In this document: positions 28,835 through 37,415 of the stretch, piece after piece
Layout of the letters: each line of letters opens with the position of its first letter
Numbering within the stretch: position 1 is the stretch's first letter
Source: a bacterium BMS3Abin11
Lineage (GTDB): Bacteria > Pseudomonadota > Gammaproteobacteria > BMS3Bbin11
Assembly (NCBI GenBank): GCA_002897635.1
Contig: BDTD01000036.1
Location: forward strand, 20,301 to 84,300
DNA: 64,000 nucleotides
Direction: 5' to 3'
Translations under genes and position numbers: made by a program
The notes under the pieces: model-generated
What the model was told of the DNA's origin: nothing
Seen by the model: the letters and a program-made list of their open reading frames with translations, nothing else
The model's database searches: none

Positions 28835-29269
28835 TTAAACTCCTATTAATCTTATTTGCTCCTGGCGTTTCTCTTCCTGTTCCTGATTCTTAATGTAGGT
28901 GCGAATCGTCTCTTCATCTAATCCCACTGTACTGACACAGTAGCCTCGGACCCAAAAATGCCTGCCTGTGAAGTTCCGCTTCACCTGCAAATATTCTCTG
29001 AATATCCGTATCGCCGATTTCCCTTTCAGAAACCCTATCGTATTGGCCACACTATACTTTGGTGGGATCATCAACAGCATATGCACATGATCACCCATCG
29101 CATGGCCTTCTACCAGTTCAATACCATTCTGACGACACAGATCTCGAAAAATACCTCCAATATCCTTTCTTAATACCCCATATATCGACTTCTTACGATA
29201 TTTAGGAACAAACACTACGTGATATCTGCAATAATGTTTAACGTGAGCTTGGCGCTGCCACTCTCTCAT
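28835..29269 (-). CDS. tnpA: IS200/IS605 family Y1 (HUH) transposase TnpA
   Basis: This 144-residue single-strand transposase has the HUH motif in GDHVHMLLMIPP (about 59-70) and the catalytic tyrosine in ETIRTYIKNQE (about 120-130). YHVVFVPKYRKK near the start is the family hallmark. Length is normal and the gene looks intact, so the element may still be active. No tnpB partner is present. Confidence 0.94.
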   Translation of the reverse strand: MREWQRQAHVKHYCRYHVVFVPKYRKKSIYGVLRKDIGGIFRDLCRQNGIELVEGHAMGDHVHMLLMIPPKYSVANTIGFLKGKSAIRIFREYLQVKRNFTGRHFWVRGYCVSTVGLDEETIRTYIKNQEQEEKRQEQIRLIGV

Positions 29270-29491
29270 AATGGCCTCCTATAGAACTTGCCGGTTCAAT
29301 GAGAGGCCATTATCTTCTCTGCACGGCGCAACGGCAGAGCCTTTTCGTGTCTCACCGCCTGAGGCGGTGGTTTACCTAGATGTAATTAACGTACGTCAGG
29401 CGTCAGCGTATTATAACTCTTTAAGAGGTTGGGTTTCTTGATTTAATCCCTAAAATAAATATTTTTCTGTTGAAAGAGGTTAGGTACATCC

Positions 29492-30658
29492 ATGCAAGCA
29501 TTCGTCAAAACCATTGTGGTTACCCTGTTTGTGGCCGCTTTTTTTACTTACTTCTTCACCAACTTCAGCGTATTTACAACACAGGAAGACAGCAAGCAGC
29601 CTTTTTTTCAAATCGCTGAAGCAAAACCTCCAGCGGGTTCCGGCCCCGTTTCCTACTCATCAGCAGTCAAGGCCGCCTCTCCCGCTGTGGTAAACATCAA
29701 CACAGAAAAAGTTGTTACTGTTCGCAGTCACCCCTACTTCAATGATCCCGTGTTTAAACAAATGTTTGGTAATTTGATAGTCGACGGTTCTATAGCACGC
29801 AAGCGCATCGAAAACAGTCTGGGTTCTGGTGTGATTATCAATCCGGATGGCTATGTACTGACAAACAACCATGTCATACAGGGTGCCGACACTATCCAGG
29901 TCTCTCTAAAAGATGGTCGCAGCAGTACTGCAAAAGTAATCGGCACTGATCCGGAAACAGATATTGCCTTATTGAAGATCGATCTCGACAATCTGCCGGT
30001 AATTATTATTGGTGATTCTGAACAGCTGGAAATTGGTGATGTGGTACTGGCCATAGGCAACCCGTTTGGTGTCGGTCAGACAGTGACTATGGGCATAGTC
30101 AGCGCTACAGGACGCACCCGGCTTGGCATCAACACGTTCGAAAATTTTATCCAGACCGATGCCGCCATCAACCCCGGTAACTCCGGTGGTGCACTGGTCG
30201 ATGCATATGGCAAACTGATAGGAATCAATACCGCTATATTCTCGCGTAGCGGCGGATCACAGGGGATTGGCTTCGCCATCCCTAGCAAGATGGCCAAAAA
30301 TATCATGGAACAACTAATAAAATACGGTCACGCAGTACGTGGATGGCTGGGCTTCGAAGGTCATGCATTAACCCCAAGACTGGCAGAATCCCTGCAGTTA
30401 GAAACCACTGAAGGTATCATCATTACAGCAATCGTTCGTAACGGACCCGCCCATAAAGCTGGACTGGAGCCGGGCGACGTCATCGCCGGTATTGACGGTA
30501 AAAAAGTCAAAAGCGGCCAGGATGCACTGGCAGTTATTTCAGGCAAAAAACCCGGTGAAAAGGTAACCCTGATAATCAAAAGAAACGGCAGACGGTATAC
30601 TGTTACAGCAACAACCATTGCCAGACCACCACAGGCCATCAGCGAAGTAACACAATAA
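29492..30658 (+). CDS. degS: DegS/AlgW-type periplasmic serine protease
   Basis: This 388-residue S1C protease has one N-terminal membrane anchor (about 7-25). The trypsin-like domain holds the catalytic triad H127 (NNHV), D157 (TDIALLKI) and S231 (GNSGGAL). A single PDZ domain spans about 275-375. One PDZ plus an anchor fits DegS/AlgW, which start RseA cleavage in the sigma-E response, rather than DegP (two PDZ). AGAGGTTAGG precedes the ATG. In related genomes such a gene lies close to petABC-sspAB, and here only the IS separates it from the petC remnant. Confidence 0.9.
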   Translation: MQAFVKTIVVTLFVAAFFTYFFTNFSVFTTQEDSKQPFFQIAEAKPPAGSGPVSYSSAVKAASPAVVNINTEKVVTVRSHPYFNDPVFKQMFGNLIVDGSIARKRIENSLGSGVIINPDGYVLTNNHVIQGADTIQVSLKDGRSSTAKVIGTDPETDIALLKIDLDNLPVIIIGDSEQLEIGDVVLAIGNPFGVGQTVTMGIVSATGRTRLGINTFENFIQTDAAINPGNSGGALVDAYGKLIGINTAIFSRSGGSQGIGFAIPSKMAKNIMEQLIKYGHAVRGWLGFEGHALTPRLAESLQLETTEGIIITAIVRNGPAHKAGLEPGDVIAGIDGKKVKSGQDALAVISGKKPGEKVTLIIKRNGRRYTVTATTIARPPQAISEVTQ

Positions 30659-30660
30659 AT

Positions 30661-30680
30661 ACTTAAGGAACCTCTGATTA
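30661..30680. repeat. single end of the TA-flanked MITE family
   Basis: ACTTAAGGAACCTCTGATTA and the following ATT match the end of the copy at 31117-31275. No second end is seen before the FKBP gene. Confidence 0.5.
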
Positions 30681-30771
30681 ATTATTATAACCGCAGACGA
30701 TCAGTAACCGTCTTACTTTCGGGATATGGTATTCTCACATTTTTTATTTCTAACAAAAAGGTAAACGACAC

Positions 30772-31116
30772 ATGTCTGAAAAAATAACCGACTCCGGTCT
30801 AAAATATGACGACATCACTGAAGGTGATGGCGATATTGCTACAGCAGGACAGATGGTCACCGTCCATTATACCGGCTGGCTAACAGACGGCAATAAATTC
30901 GATTCCAGCAAGGATCGGAACGACCCATTTAAATTCAAGCTCGGTGCCGGGAATGTCATACGTGGCTGGGATGAAGGCGTTGTCGGAATGAAAATAGGTG
31001 GTACACGCAAACTCACTATCCCGGCAAATCTTGGTTATGGCACACAGGGAGCCGGCGGCGTTATCCCACCGAATGCGACGCTGGTGTTTGAGGTAGAGTT
31101 ACTGGGGATAAACTAA
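30772..31116 (+). CDS. FKBP-type peptidyl-prolyl cis-trans isomerase
   Basis: This 114-residue single-domain FKBP covers the whole protein ([51 protein letters not shown]). There is no signal peptide, so it is cytoplasmic. AGGTAAACGACAC precedes the ATG. The stop TAA abuts the first base of a MITE copy, so the element lies in or next to the stop codon. Confidence 0.95.
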   Translation: MSEKITDSGLKYDDITEGDGDIATAGQMVTVHYTGWLTDGNKFDSSKDRNDPFKFKLGAGNVIRGWDEGVVGMKIGGTRKLTIPANLGYGTQGAGGVIPPNATLVFEVELLGIN

Positions 31117-31275
31117 GGAACCTCTGATCAATTCATGAACTCGTATCTTACGCCTAAAATATCCAGTTTTTTCGTTGCAAACCTTCGCAATAGATAGCTA
31201 TTACGTGTGATTTGCGCCTCAAACCTGAATATTTTAGATCGCAATCTACTTCGTCCAGAATTAATCAGAGGTTCC
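31117..31275. repeat. MITE-like element, copy 1 (GGAACCTCTGAT ends)
   Basis: A 159-base element has terminal inverted repeats GGAACCTCTGAT (31117-31128) and its complement (31264-31275), extended imperfectly by AATT. TA lies outside each end (TAA-GG on the left, CC-CTA on the right). The middle has a short palindrome around ATAGATAGCTAT. It shares its ends and right third with the copy at 35275-35439. No coding capacity is present. Confidence 0.75.
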
Positions 31276-31323
31276 CTAAGATTTTTTAAATTCGGGTAGT
31301 ACAAAAGTGCCGGATTTAATTAT

Positions 31324-31372
31324 TGTAGGTACGAATTCATTCGGACAAAATCTGTGTGAATTCGCACCTACA
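31324..31372. repeat. inverted-repeat element related to the one at 39988
   Basis: TGTAGGTACGAATTCATTCG followed by GACA on the left and TGTGTGAATTCGCACCTACA on the right form a degenerate hairpin with the same arm sequence as the perfect palindrome near fadI (39988-40058). It lies between ilvA/trpB2-side genes and the FKBP gene, outside any CDS. Confidence 0.65.
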
Positions 31373-31444
31373 ACATTGCTTCAGCTTGATTTGAGATACA
31401 AGCGTCATTTCTGGTTTTGACAACCTTTCCTCTTTCCTCTGCCT

Positions 31445-32803
31445 TTAACCTGCCGCCACTTTCGGCAAATTATGCAACGCCCGTTCTATCTCAGCTTCGG
31501 GGTATTCATAATCCACCAGCTCGTTAGCAAAGTATTGGTCATACGAGGCCATATCAAAATGGCCATGACCTGACAGGTTAAAAAACAGCGTCTTTTCTTC
31601 CGCGCTCTCCTTACAACGCAGGGCTTCATCAATGACGGCTCTAATTGCGTGGTTTGATTCAGGAGCCGCCACTATGCCTTCAGAGCGAGCGAACGTCACA
31701 CCTGCTTCAAAAGTGGCGATCTGTGGCACGGCTACTGCCTCGATCAAACCTTCCTTATACATTTGAGACACCAGGGTGGAATCACCATGATAGCGCAGCC
31801 CACCCGCATGAATACTCGGTGGGATAAAATCATGACCCAATGTGTACTGTAACAGTAGCGGTGTCATGCCCAGGGTATCACCAAAGTCATAGGCATAGTG
31901 GCCACGTGTCAGTGTCGGGCAGGATGTCGGTTCGACAGCGACCAGCCGTATATTTTTACCTGCCGCATTATCAGCGAAGAACGGGAAGGCAACACCGCCG
32001 AAGTTCGATCCACCACCACATGGCGCAAAGACCATATCCGGGTATTCACCAATCTTTGCAAACTGCTTCTGCGCTTCCTGACCGATGACTGTCTGGTGAA
32101 GTAATACATGGTTGAGCACAGAACCCAATGCATAGTTGGTATCGTCACGGGATGCCGCTTCTTCTATCGCTTCTGATATGGCGATTCCCAATGAACCGGG
32201 TGAATCGGGATCACTGGCCAGTATACTGCGCCCGGCATTGGTAATATCCGTCGGGCTAGCGAATACGTCCGCTCCCCATGTCTGCATCATGGAACGACGA
32301 GAGGGTTTCTGATCATAGCTGACTTTGACCATGAAGACGCGTACATTGATACCGAACATCTGCCCTGCAAGTGCCAATGCGCATCCCCATTGGCCAGCCC
32401 CGGTCTCGGTGGTCAATTTGGTAATGCCTGCCTGCTTGTTATAATAGGCCTGTGCCACCGCTGTATTCGGCTTATGCGACCCTGCCGGACTGACACCTTC
32501 ATACTTGTAGAAAATCTTTGCCGGCGTACCGAGTGCCTTTTCCAGTCTGTGCGCCCTGTACAGAGGAGAAGGACGCCACAGCTGATAGATCTCCCGCACT
32601 TCTTCAGGAATTTCGATCCAGCGTTCTGCAGACACTTCTTGTTCAATCAATGCCATAGGGAACAGTGGGGCCAGTGCCTCCGGACCGATGGGCTGTCCAT
32701 CCGGCCCCAGCGGGGGTGCCGGTGGGTTCGGGAAATCACTCACGACGTTATACCAATGAGTAGGTATTTCTGACTCGTCAAGCATTACTTTAGTTTGTGT
32801 CAT
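31445..32803 (-). CDS. trpB2: TrpB2-type tryptophan synthase beta chain (PLP enzyme)
   Basis: This 452-residue fold-type II PLP enzyme has the cofactor lysine in [11 protein letters not shown] (K at about 111). ETGAGQWG (about 133) and the phosphate-binding CGGGSNFGG (about 240) are also present. The long N-terminus ([16 protein letters not shown]) and overall length mark the TrpB2 group rather than the trpA-partnered TrpB1. It forms tryptophan from indole and serine. TrpB2 enzymes commonly act alone, and no trpA is nearby. It lies 41 bases after ilvA on the same strand. Confidence 0.93.
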   Translation of the reverse strand: MTQTKVMLDESEIPTHWYNVVSDFPNPPAPPLGPDGQPIGPEALAPLFPMALIEQEVSAERWIEIPEEVREIYQLWRPSPLYRAHRLEKALGTPAKIFYKYEGVSPAGSHKPNTAVAQAYYNKQAGITKLTTETGAGQWGCALALAGQMFGINVRVFMVKVSYDQKPSRRSMMQTWGADVFASPTDITNAGRSILASDPDSPGSLGIAISEAIEEAASRDDTNYALGSVLNHVLLHQTVIGQEAQKQFAKIGEYPDMVFAPCGGGSNFGGVAFPFFADNAAGKNIRLVAVEPTSCPTLTRGHYAYDFGDTLGMTPLLLQYTLGHDFIPPSIHAGGLRYHGDSTLVSQMYKEGLIEAVAVPQIATFEAGVTFARSEGIVAAPESNHAIRAVIDEALRCKESAEEKTLFFNLSGHGHFDMASYDQYFANELVDYEYPEAEIERALHNLPKVAAG

Positions 32804-32844
32804 TGTTAACTCCCCTTATTGTGTTCTTTTTTATATTACCAATT

Positions 32845-34386
32845 TTACCCTAGAAATAATTTATAAGCTGGATTATCCGTCTCTTCAATATAAGAATATC
32901 CAAGCTCCTTAAGGAACAACTGAAATGCCTTTTTCTCTTTAGGCGGCACTTGCATACCAACTAAAACGCGACCAAAATCATCACCGTGATTGCGATAGTG
33001 GAACAAACTTATATTCCAGGTTTTGCCCATTTTACTTAGAAAACCCAACAGGGCACCAGGACGTTCCGGAAAACGGAAACGGAACAGCCGCTCATTATTG
33101 GCATGGCCAGCATGGCCACCGACAAGATGGCGCATGTGCATTTTCGCCATCTCATTATCGCTCATATCAATCGCCTCGTAGCCTTTGCTGTGTAACTTTT
33201 CCAATAGACCAACCAGCTCTTCGGGGTCCTGCACCTGCAAGCCAACGAAAACATGGGCCTTATCTGCACTGCTGTAACGGTAGTTAAATTCGGTGATCCC
33301 GCGCCTGCCGAGTACTGAACAGAAAGTTCGAAAACTACCCGGCCGCTCGGGAATAGTAACAGCAATAATTCCTTCTCGGCGCTCACCGATTTCTGCGCGC
33401 TCCGCAACATGACGCAGCCGGTCAAAATTCATATTGGCACCGGATGTCACTGCCACCAGATCAAGGCCCGTTAAATTATGCTCGGCAACATATTTTTTTA
33501 TCCCTGCGACAGCCAATGCACCGGCCGGTTCAGTGATTGATCGGGTGTCTTCAAAGATATCCTTGATGGCGGCGCAAATCTGATCTGTACTAACAGTGAT
33601 TACTTCATCAACAAAATCTCGTGCCAGTTTGAATGTTTCCCTGCCAACCTGCTTAACTGCCACACCGTCAGCAAATATCCCGACTTCTTTCAATCTCACA
33701 CGACGGCCCGCTTCCAGTGACTGCTTCATTGCATCCGCATCCTCCGGTTCCACACCTATGACCTTTATATCAGGGCATAGCATTTTGACGTAGACCGCTA
33801 TACCAGCAATCAACCCACCGCCACCCACAGGCACAAAGATCATATCGGGCAGTGATTTATGCTGCTTGAGGATTTCAAAACCGATGGTTCCCTGGCCTGC
33901 TATCACATACGGGTCATCATACGGGTGGATAAATACACCCCCTTTTTCCTTGCAATAGCGTATCGCTGCCTGGTAAGCGTCATCATAGCTGTCTCCGATC
34001 AGTTTTGTAGTGGCACCATAGCCACGAACCGCATTAACCTTAATCCTCGGGGTCGTATCTGGCATGAAAATGGTTGCCTTGATACCCAGTTTGCGCGCAG
34101 CTAGCGCAACCCCCTGGGCATGGTTTCCGGCTGAAGCCGCTACGACGCCACTTTTCATTTCTGCTTGCGTAAGATTTGCCATCTTGTTGTAGGCACCACG
34201 CAATTTAAACGAAAAAACTGCCTGCAAATCCTCGCGTTTTAAAAAAATCCGGTTCTGCAGACGCTCGCTGAGGGTCTTCGCAACTTCTAGTGGTGTTTCT
34301 TTCGCTACATCATATATCTGCGCGGTCAATATCCTACGCAGATATCTTTCCGGCACACTCATCCGTTTCTTTTGCTCACAATTCAT
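32845..34386 (-). CDS. ilvA: threonine ammonia-lyase, biosynthetic
   Basis: This 513-residue PLP enzyme makes 2-oxobutanoate for isoleucine. The PLP lysine is in VFSFKLRGAYNK (about 61), with SAGNHAQGVAL and the glycine loop VGGGGLIAG. Two C-terminal ACT-like domains (about 330-405 and 425-510) give feedback control by isoleucine and valine. An internal ATG at 34362 (MSVPERYL) is also a possible start. Neither has a strong ribosome site, and 34386 has GGCGG 13 bases upstream. Confidence 0.95.
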   Translation of the reverse strand: MNCEQKKRMSVPERYLRRILTAQIYDVAKETPLEVAKTLSERLQNRIFLKREDLQAVFSFKLRGAYNKMANLTQAEMKSGVVAASAGNHAQGVALAARKLGIKATIFMPDTTPRIKVNAVRGYGATTKLIGDSYDDAYQAAIRYCKEKGGVFIHPYDDPYVIAGQGTIGFEILKQHKSLPDMIFVPVGGGGLIAGIAVYVKMLCPDIKVIGVEPEDADAMKQSLEAGRRVRLKEVGIFADGVAVKQVGRETFKLARDFVDEVITVSTDQICAAIKDIFEDTRSITEPAGALAVAGIKKYVAEHNLTGLDLVAVTSGANMNFDRLRHVAERAEIGERREGIIAVTIPERPGSFRTFCSVLGRRGITEFNYRYSSADKAHVFVGLQVQDPEELVGLLEKLHSKGYEAIDMSDNEMAKMHMRHLVGGHAGHANNERLFRFRFPERPGALLGFLSKMGKTWNISLFHYRNHGDDFGRVLVGMQVPPKEKKAFQLFLKELGYSYIEETDNPAYKLFLG

Positions 34387-34488
34387 AATTTTTCTTTTCC
34401 GCCTGCCCGCAACGAGTTATCCTAATCAGCTTTCAGTAGTTTAATAGAAGCGCCCATATGAATAGTATCAGAAATCAGGAGAACCTGA

Positions 34489-35148
34489 ATGTCTCAGGAT
34501 GAATTGAAAAAGGCTTCAGCTGAAGCCGCTCTGGAATATGTTAAATCCGGTATGATAGTTGGTGTCGGTACAGGATCTACAGCAAATTATTTTATTGATG
34601 GCCTGGCCAGAATTAAAGGCAAGCTGGACGGTACCGTCGCGAGCTCCGAAGCCTCAGCTGAGCGATTGCGTGGGCATGGCATACCCGTAATGGATTTGAA
34701 TAGTGCTGGCGAACTGCAGTTATATATAGATGGTGCAGATGAAACCACACGTTACCTGCATTTAATAAAAGGTGGTGGTGGCGCATTGACACGTGAAAAA
34801 ATTGTCGCGGCTGCAAGTGAAAAATTTGTCTGTATCGCCGATGATTCAAAATTGGTCGACGTACTGGGTAGTTTCCCGTTGCCTGTCGAAGTTATTCCAA
34901 TGGCACGTAGCTATGTCGCTCGTGAAATCGTTAAACTGGGTGGGCAGCCTGTATTACGAGAAGGTTTTACCACCGATAATGGCAATGTTATTCTCGATAT
35001 AAATAATATGAGCATCATCGACCCGGTAGACCTGGAAACAAAACTTGACCACATTACAGGAATAGTTACAAATGGTCTGTTCGCAAGGCGGGGGGCTGAT
35101 ATTCTTTTGATGGCCACGAGTAATGGTGTTGAAGTAATTGAAGCCTGA
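34489..35148 (+). CDS. rpiA: ribose-5-phosphate isomerase A
   Basis: This 219-residue cytoplasmic enzyme interconverts ribulose-5- and ribose-5-phosphate. [14 protein letters not shown] (about 25-38), DGADE (about 81) and [11 protein letters not shown] (about 91-101) are the active-site segments. Length is standard. GGAGAACCTGA precedes the ATG. It is divergent from ilvA. Confidence 0.97.
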   Translation: MSQDELKKASAEAALEYVKSGMIVGVGTGSTANYFIDGLARIKGKLDGTVASSEASAERLRGHGIPVMDLNSAGELQLYIDGADETTRYLHLIKGGGGALTREKIVAAASEKFVCIADDSKLVDVLGSFPLPVEVIPMARSYVAREIVKLGGQPVLREGFTTDNGNVILDINNMSIIDPVDLETKLDHITGIVTNGLFARRGADILLMATSNGVEVIEA

Positions 35149-35241
35149 AGGGTAATTACAAACACAATATTTTTAATAAAAATCCTTCCACCACAGAGGA
35201 CACAGGGAGAACAGGGGAAAGAAAAGATTTAGCCGGGAGCC

Positions 35242-35261
35242 TGTCGGACTTAGGTCCGACA
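35242..35261. terminator. hairpin downstream of rpiA
   Basis: An 8-bp perfect stem TGTCGGAC-TTAG-GTCCGACA lies 93 bases after the rpiA stop. It lacks a T-run, so it may be a repeat-type hairpin that stops transcription weakly rather than a standard terminator. Confidence 0.4.
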
Positions 35262-35274
35262 AGCTTCTAATGAC

Positions 35275-35439
35275 TATAGGGCACTCTATTAATCCATGAA
35301 TATTCATCTTCCATCCCAAATCGTCCCTCTCTGCGTTAAGAATCTTCGCAATAGCTAGCTATTACGTGCGATCCTTGCCTTGATATGAACAATTTTGAAT
35401 GCAATCTGATCTATCCAGAATTAATAGAGGCGCCCTATA
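35275..35439. repeat. MITE-like element, copy 2
   Basis: A 165-base element has about 20-base terminal inverted repeats with two mismatches (TATAGGGCACTCTATTAAT on the left, ATTAATAGAGGCGCCCTATA on the right). It begins and ends with TA. The inner segment TTCGCAATAGCTAGCTATTA matches the middle of copy 1. It lies between rpiA and trmB. Confidence 0.75.
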
Positions 35440-35469
35440 ATTTACGAATTTTTTTAAAACAACTACGCA

Positions 35470-36219
35470 CTACTGTGCAGTTTCTGTACGCCTGAAAACC
35501 AAATCCCAAACACCATGACCGAGACGAATCCCTCTTTGTTCATATTTCGTCAAAGGCCGACTACCAGGACGCTCAACAAAACCATTTTCCTCGCCGCTAT
35601 TCTCTAATAAAGGTTCCGATGATAGAACCTCCAGCATCTGCCGTGCATAGTCCTCCCAGTCAGTTGCCAGATGAAGCATTCCACCTGACTGCAGCCTTGA
35701 TGCCGCCATATGGACAAAATCAGCCTGTATCAAGCGGCGTTTGTTATGCTTTCTCTTATGCCATGGGTCAGGGAAAAATATCGAAATTCCCGCCAAACTA
35801 TCCCGCGGTATATTTTTCTGAAATATTACATCGCCATCTTCACAGATTACCCGGACATTTTTCAGTCCAGCTTCATACATTTCATGCATTATCCGCCCGA
35901 CACCGGGGCGGTGGACTTCAATACCAATATAATCATTTTCTGGATGACGTGTCGCAAGTGTCTTTAACACCCGGCCATCACCGAAACCCAGTTCAAGAAA
36001 AACCTTTGATTCCCGACCGAACATTTTGCTGAAATCCCAGCAGCCCAACACCTCATCTATACCGTAAACAGGCCACAACGACTCAAACGCAGATCGTTGT
36101 GCATGCGTAAACCTCCCTTCTCGCCGAACATAGCTGCGTATCTTTGTTTGCCGATTATTATAGTTTTGTTGCTCTTTCTCTGTCACAGATATAACCTTGC
36201 TTATCTTATGAATGGCCAT
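35470..36219 (-). CDS. trmB: tRNA (guanine-N7)-methyltransferase
   Basis: This 249-residue methyltransferase forms m7G46 in tRNA. The SAM-binding motif is FLELGFGDGRVL (about 75-86), and the signature FFPDPWHKRKHNKRR lies at about 148-162. There is a 30-residue N-terminal extension rich in basic residues. Length is normal for gammaproteobacteria. Confidence 0.95.
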   Translation of the reverse strand: MAIHKISKVISVTEKEQQNYNNRQTKIRSYVRREGRFTHAQRSAFESLWPVYGIDEVLGCWDFSKMFGRESKVFLELGFGDGRVLKTLATRHPENDYIGIEVHRPGVGRIMHEMYEAGLKNVRVICEDGDVIFQKNIPRDSLAGISIFFPDPWHKRKHNKRRLIQADFVHMAASRLQSGGMLHLATDWEDYARQMLEVLSSEPLLENSGEENGFVERPGSRPLTKYEQRGIRLGHGVWDLVFRRTETAQ

Positions 36220-36227
36220 TCTAACAT

Positions 36228-36293
36228 TGTAGGAGTGCCGCCCTCGGCGTGATTTTACAATAAATAAAAAATTATTCGCCGCGAGGCGTTCCT
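36228..36293. repeat. REP-like hairpin element
   Basis: TGTAGGAGTGCCGCCCTCGG, then CGTGATTTT, an AT-rich loop, and ATTCGCCGCGAGGCGTTCCT form a long imperfect hairpin. It begins 9 bases upstream of the trmB start codon. Partial copies are at 15029 and 24773. Confidence 0.6.
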
Positions 36294-36467
36294 TTAAAAG
36301 CAGAGGAAAGGGGAAAGATGAAAGAGGGTTACGATTATAACTTTCCTTTCCCCTTTAACCTGAAGTTAATTTGAAACTGATCTCCACACTCAACGACTCA
36401 AATGGCATAAACTCGTCTATGAGGTAAGAGAAAACAAAAAGGACAAAAAATATTCGAGAAATTAAAA

Positions 36468-37259
36468 ATGGGCATCAGCAACTGGACACGCAACAAATTA
36501 ATCGGCTGGTTAAGTCATGAATCGGAGCACCCGGCTGATCTCCTGAGTGACTTCAATCTTCTATCTGATGAAATCAAGGTTGGTGACATCCTGCTGGTGG
36601 AAGGTCAGAGTCAGATCAGTCGCATCATCAAATCTGTTACCCAGAGTCGCTGGTCACATGCAGCAATTTATATTGGTCGCATACGTGACAATTCGATTCC
36701 AGCTTTACGTAACCGTACCAGCGAGTACTTTGGCGGCCCAGATGACACACCATTGCTTATCGAAGCAATTCTCGGTAAGGGCACCATACTCACACCATTG
36801 GAAGATTACCGCAGCTTTCGTGTTCGTCTTTGCCGCCCGAATGAACTCTCTCTGGAAGACCGCAGTATGGTCATCTCCTATGTAATAGAAAAGCTGGGTA
36901 CAGATTATGATCTACGGCAGGTCATTGACCTGGCCAGGTTTATGTTTCCCTACGGCATCCTGCCCAGACGCTGGCGTACAAGCCTGTTCCATCATAATGC
37001 TGGACCTGAGACACGCACGGTATGCTCCACCCTGATTGCGGAGGCCTTCCAGAACGTCGAGTATCCAATATTGCCTGTTTTGCTTGTAAACGACTTAGGT
37101 TACAAGTCTCTGTATCGTCGTAATCCGCGATTGTACTCACCTCTGGACTTTGACCTTTCACCGTGGTTCGACATCATGAAGTTTCCGTTGCAAAGCTTTG
37201 ATGACCAGGCAAGTTACAGCAAGATGCCGTGGAAAGAGGGCACCAGGACGAAGGACTAA
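36468..37259 (+). CDS. YiiX-type permuted papain-like cysteine peptidase/amidase
   Basis: This 263-residue protein shows the circularly permuted NlpC/P60 (YaeF/YiiX) layout. GDILLVEG and RWSHAAIYIG carry the histidine (H64). PLLIEAILGKG carries an acidic residue (E99). RTVCSTLIAEAF carries the nucleophile (C186), preceded by LGTDYDLRQVID. No signal peptide is visible, so it is likely cytoplasmic or membrane-associated. The family may cut lipid-linked or peptidoglycan substrates, but the substrate is unknown. It is 156 bases before fadE. Confidence 0.78.
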   Translation: MGISNWTRNKLIGWLSHESEHPADLLSDFNLLSDEIKVGDILLVEGQSQISRIIKSVTQSRWSHAAIYIGRIRDNSIPALRNRTSEYFGGPDDTPLLIEAILGKGTILTPLEDYRSFRVRLCRPNELSLEDRSMVISYVIEKLGTDYDLRQVIDLARFMFPYGILPRRWRTSLFHHNAGPETRTVCSTLIAEAFQNVEYPILPVLLVNDLGYKSLYRRNPRLYSPLDFDLSPWFDIMKFPLQSFDDQASYSKMPWKEGTRTKD

Positions 37260-37343
37260 AGACGAAAGGCCACAGTTGCACAGGCCAGGTTTTGACTTTC
37301 CTTTCATCTTACGTCCTTCGTCTTTAGTCCCTCGTCCTTCGTC
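37247..37343. repeat. inverted microrepeat between the YiiX-type gene and fadE
   Basis: GACGAAGGACTAAAGACGAA (from 37248, overlapping the end of the YiiX-type gene) is mirrored at 37312-37343 by CGTCCTTCGTCTTTAGTCCC and TCGTCCTTCGTCT. The second arm is itself a tandem of two units. The pair may fold in RNA. No family is known to me. Confidence 0.5.
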
Positions 37344-37415
37344 TGATCTTCAGAACAATTTGCATATTTTGCTGTCGAAGGGTATAGAATGAAGAATAAA
37401 TAAAAGGAGGTCCGC

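Larger units (their letters stand above)
28785..29375 (-). mobile_element. IS200/IS605-type insertion sequence (tnpA only)
   Basis: The element runs between two end hairpins. The left one is ACCACCCGC-AGA-GCGGGTGGT (28785-28805). The right one is CACCGCC-TGA-GGCGGTG (29353-29369), followed by TTTAC. A single transposase gene lies between them and a second hairpin follows the gene at 28814-28830. Subterminal hairpins and no inverted terminal repeats are the family pattern, so exact cleavage points cannot be fixed by eye. The element interrupts petC. Confidence 0.8.
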
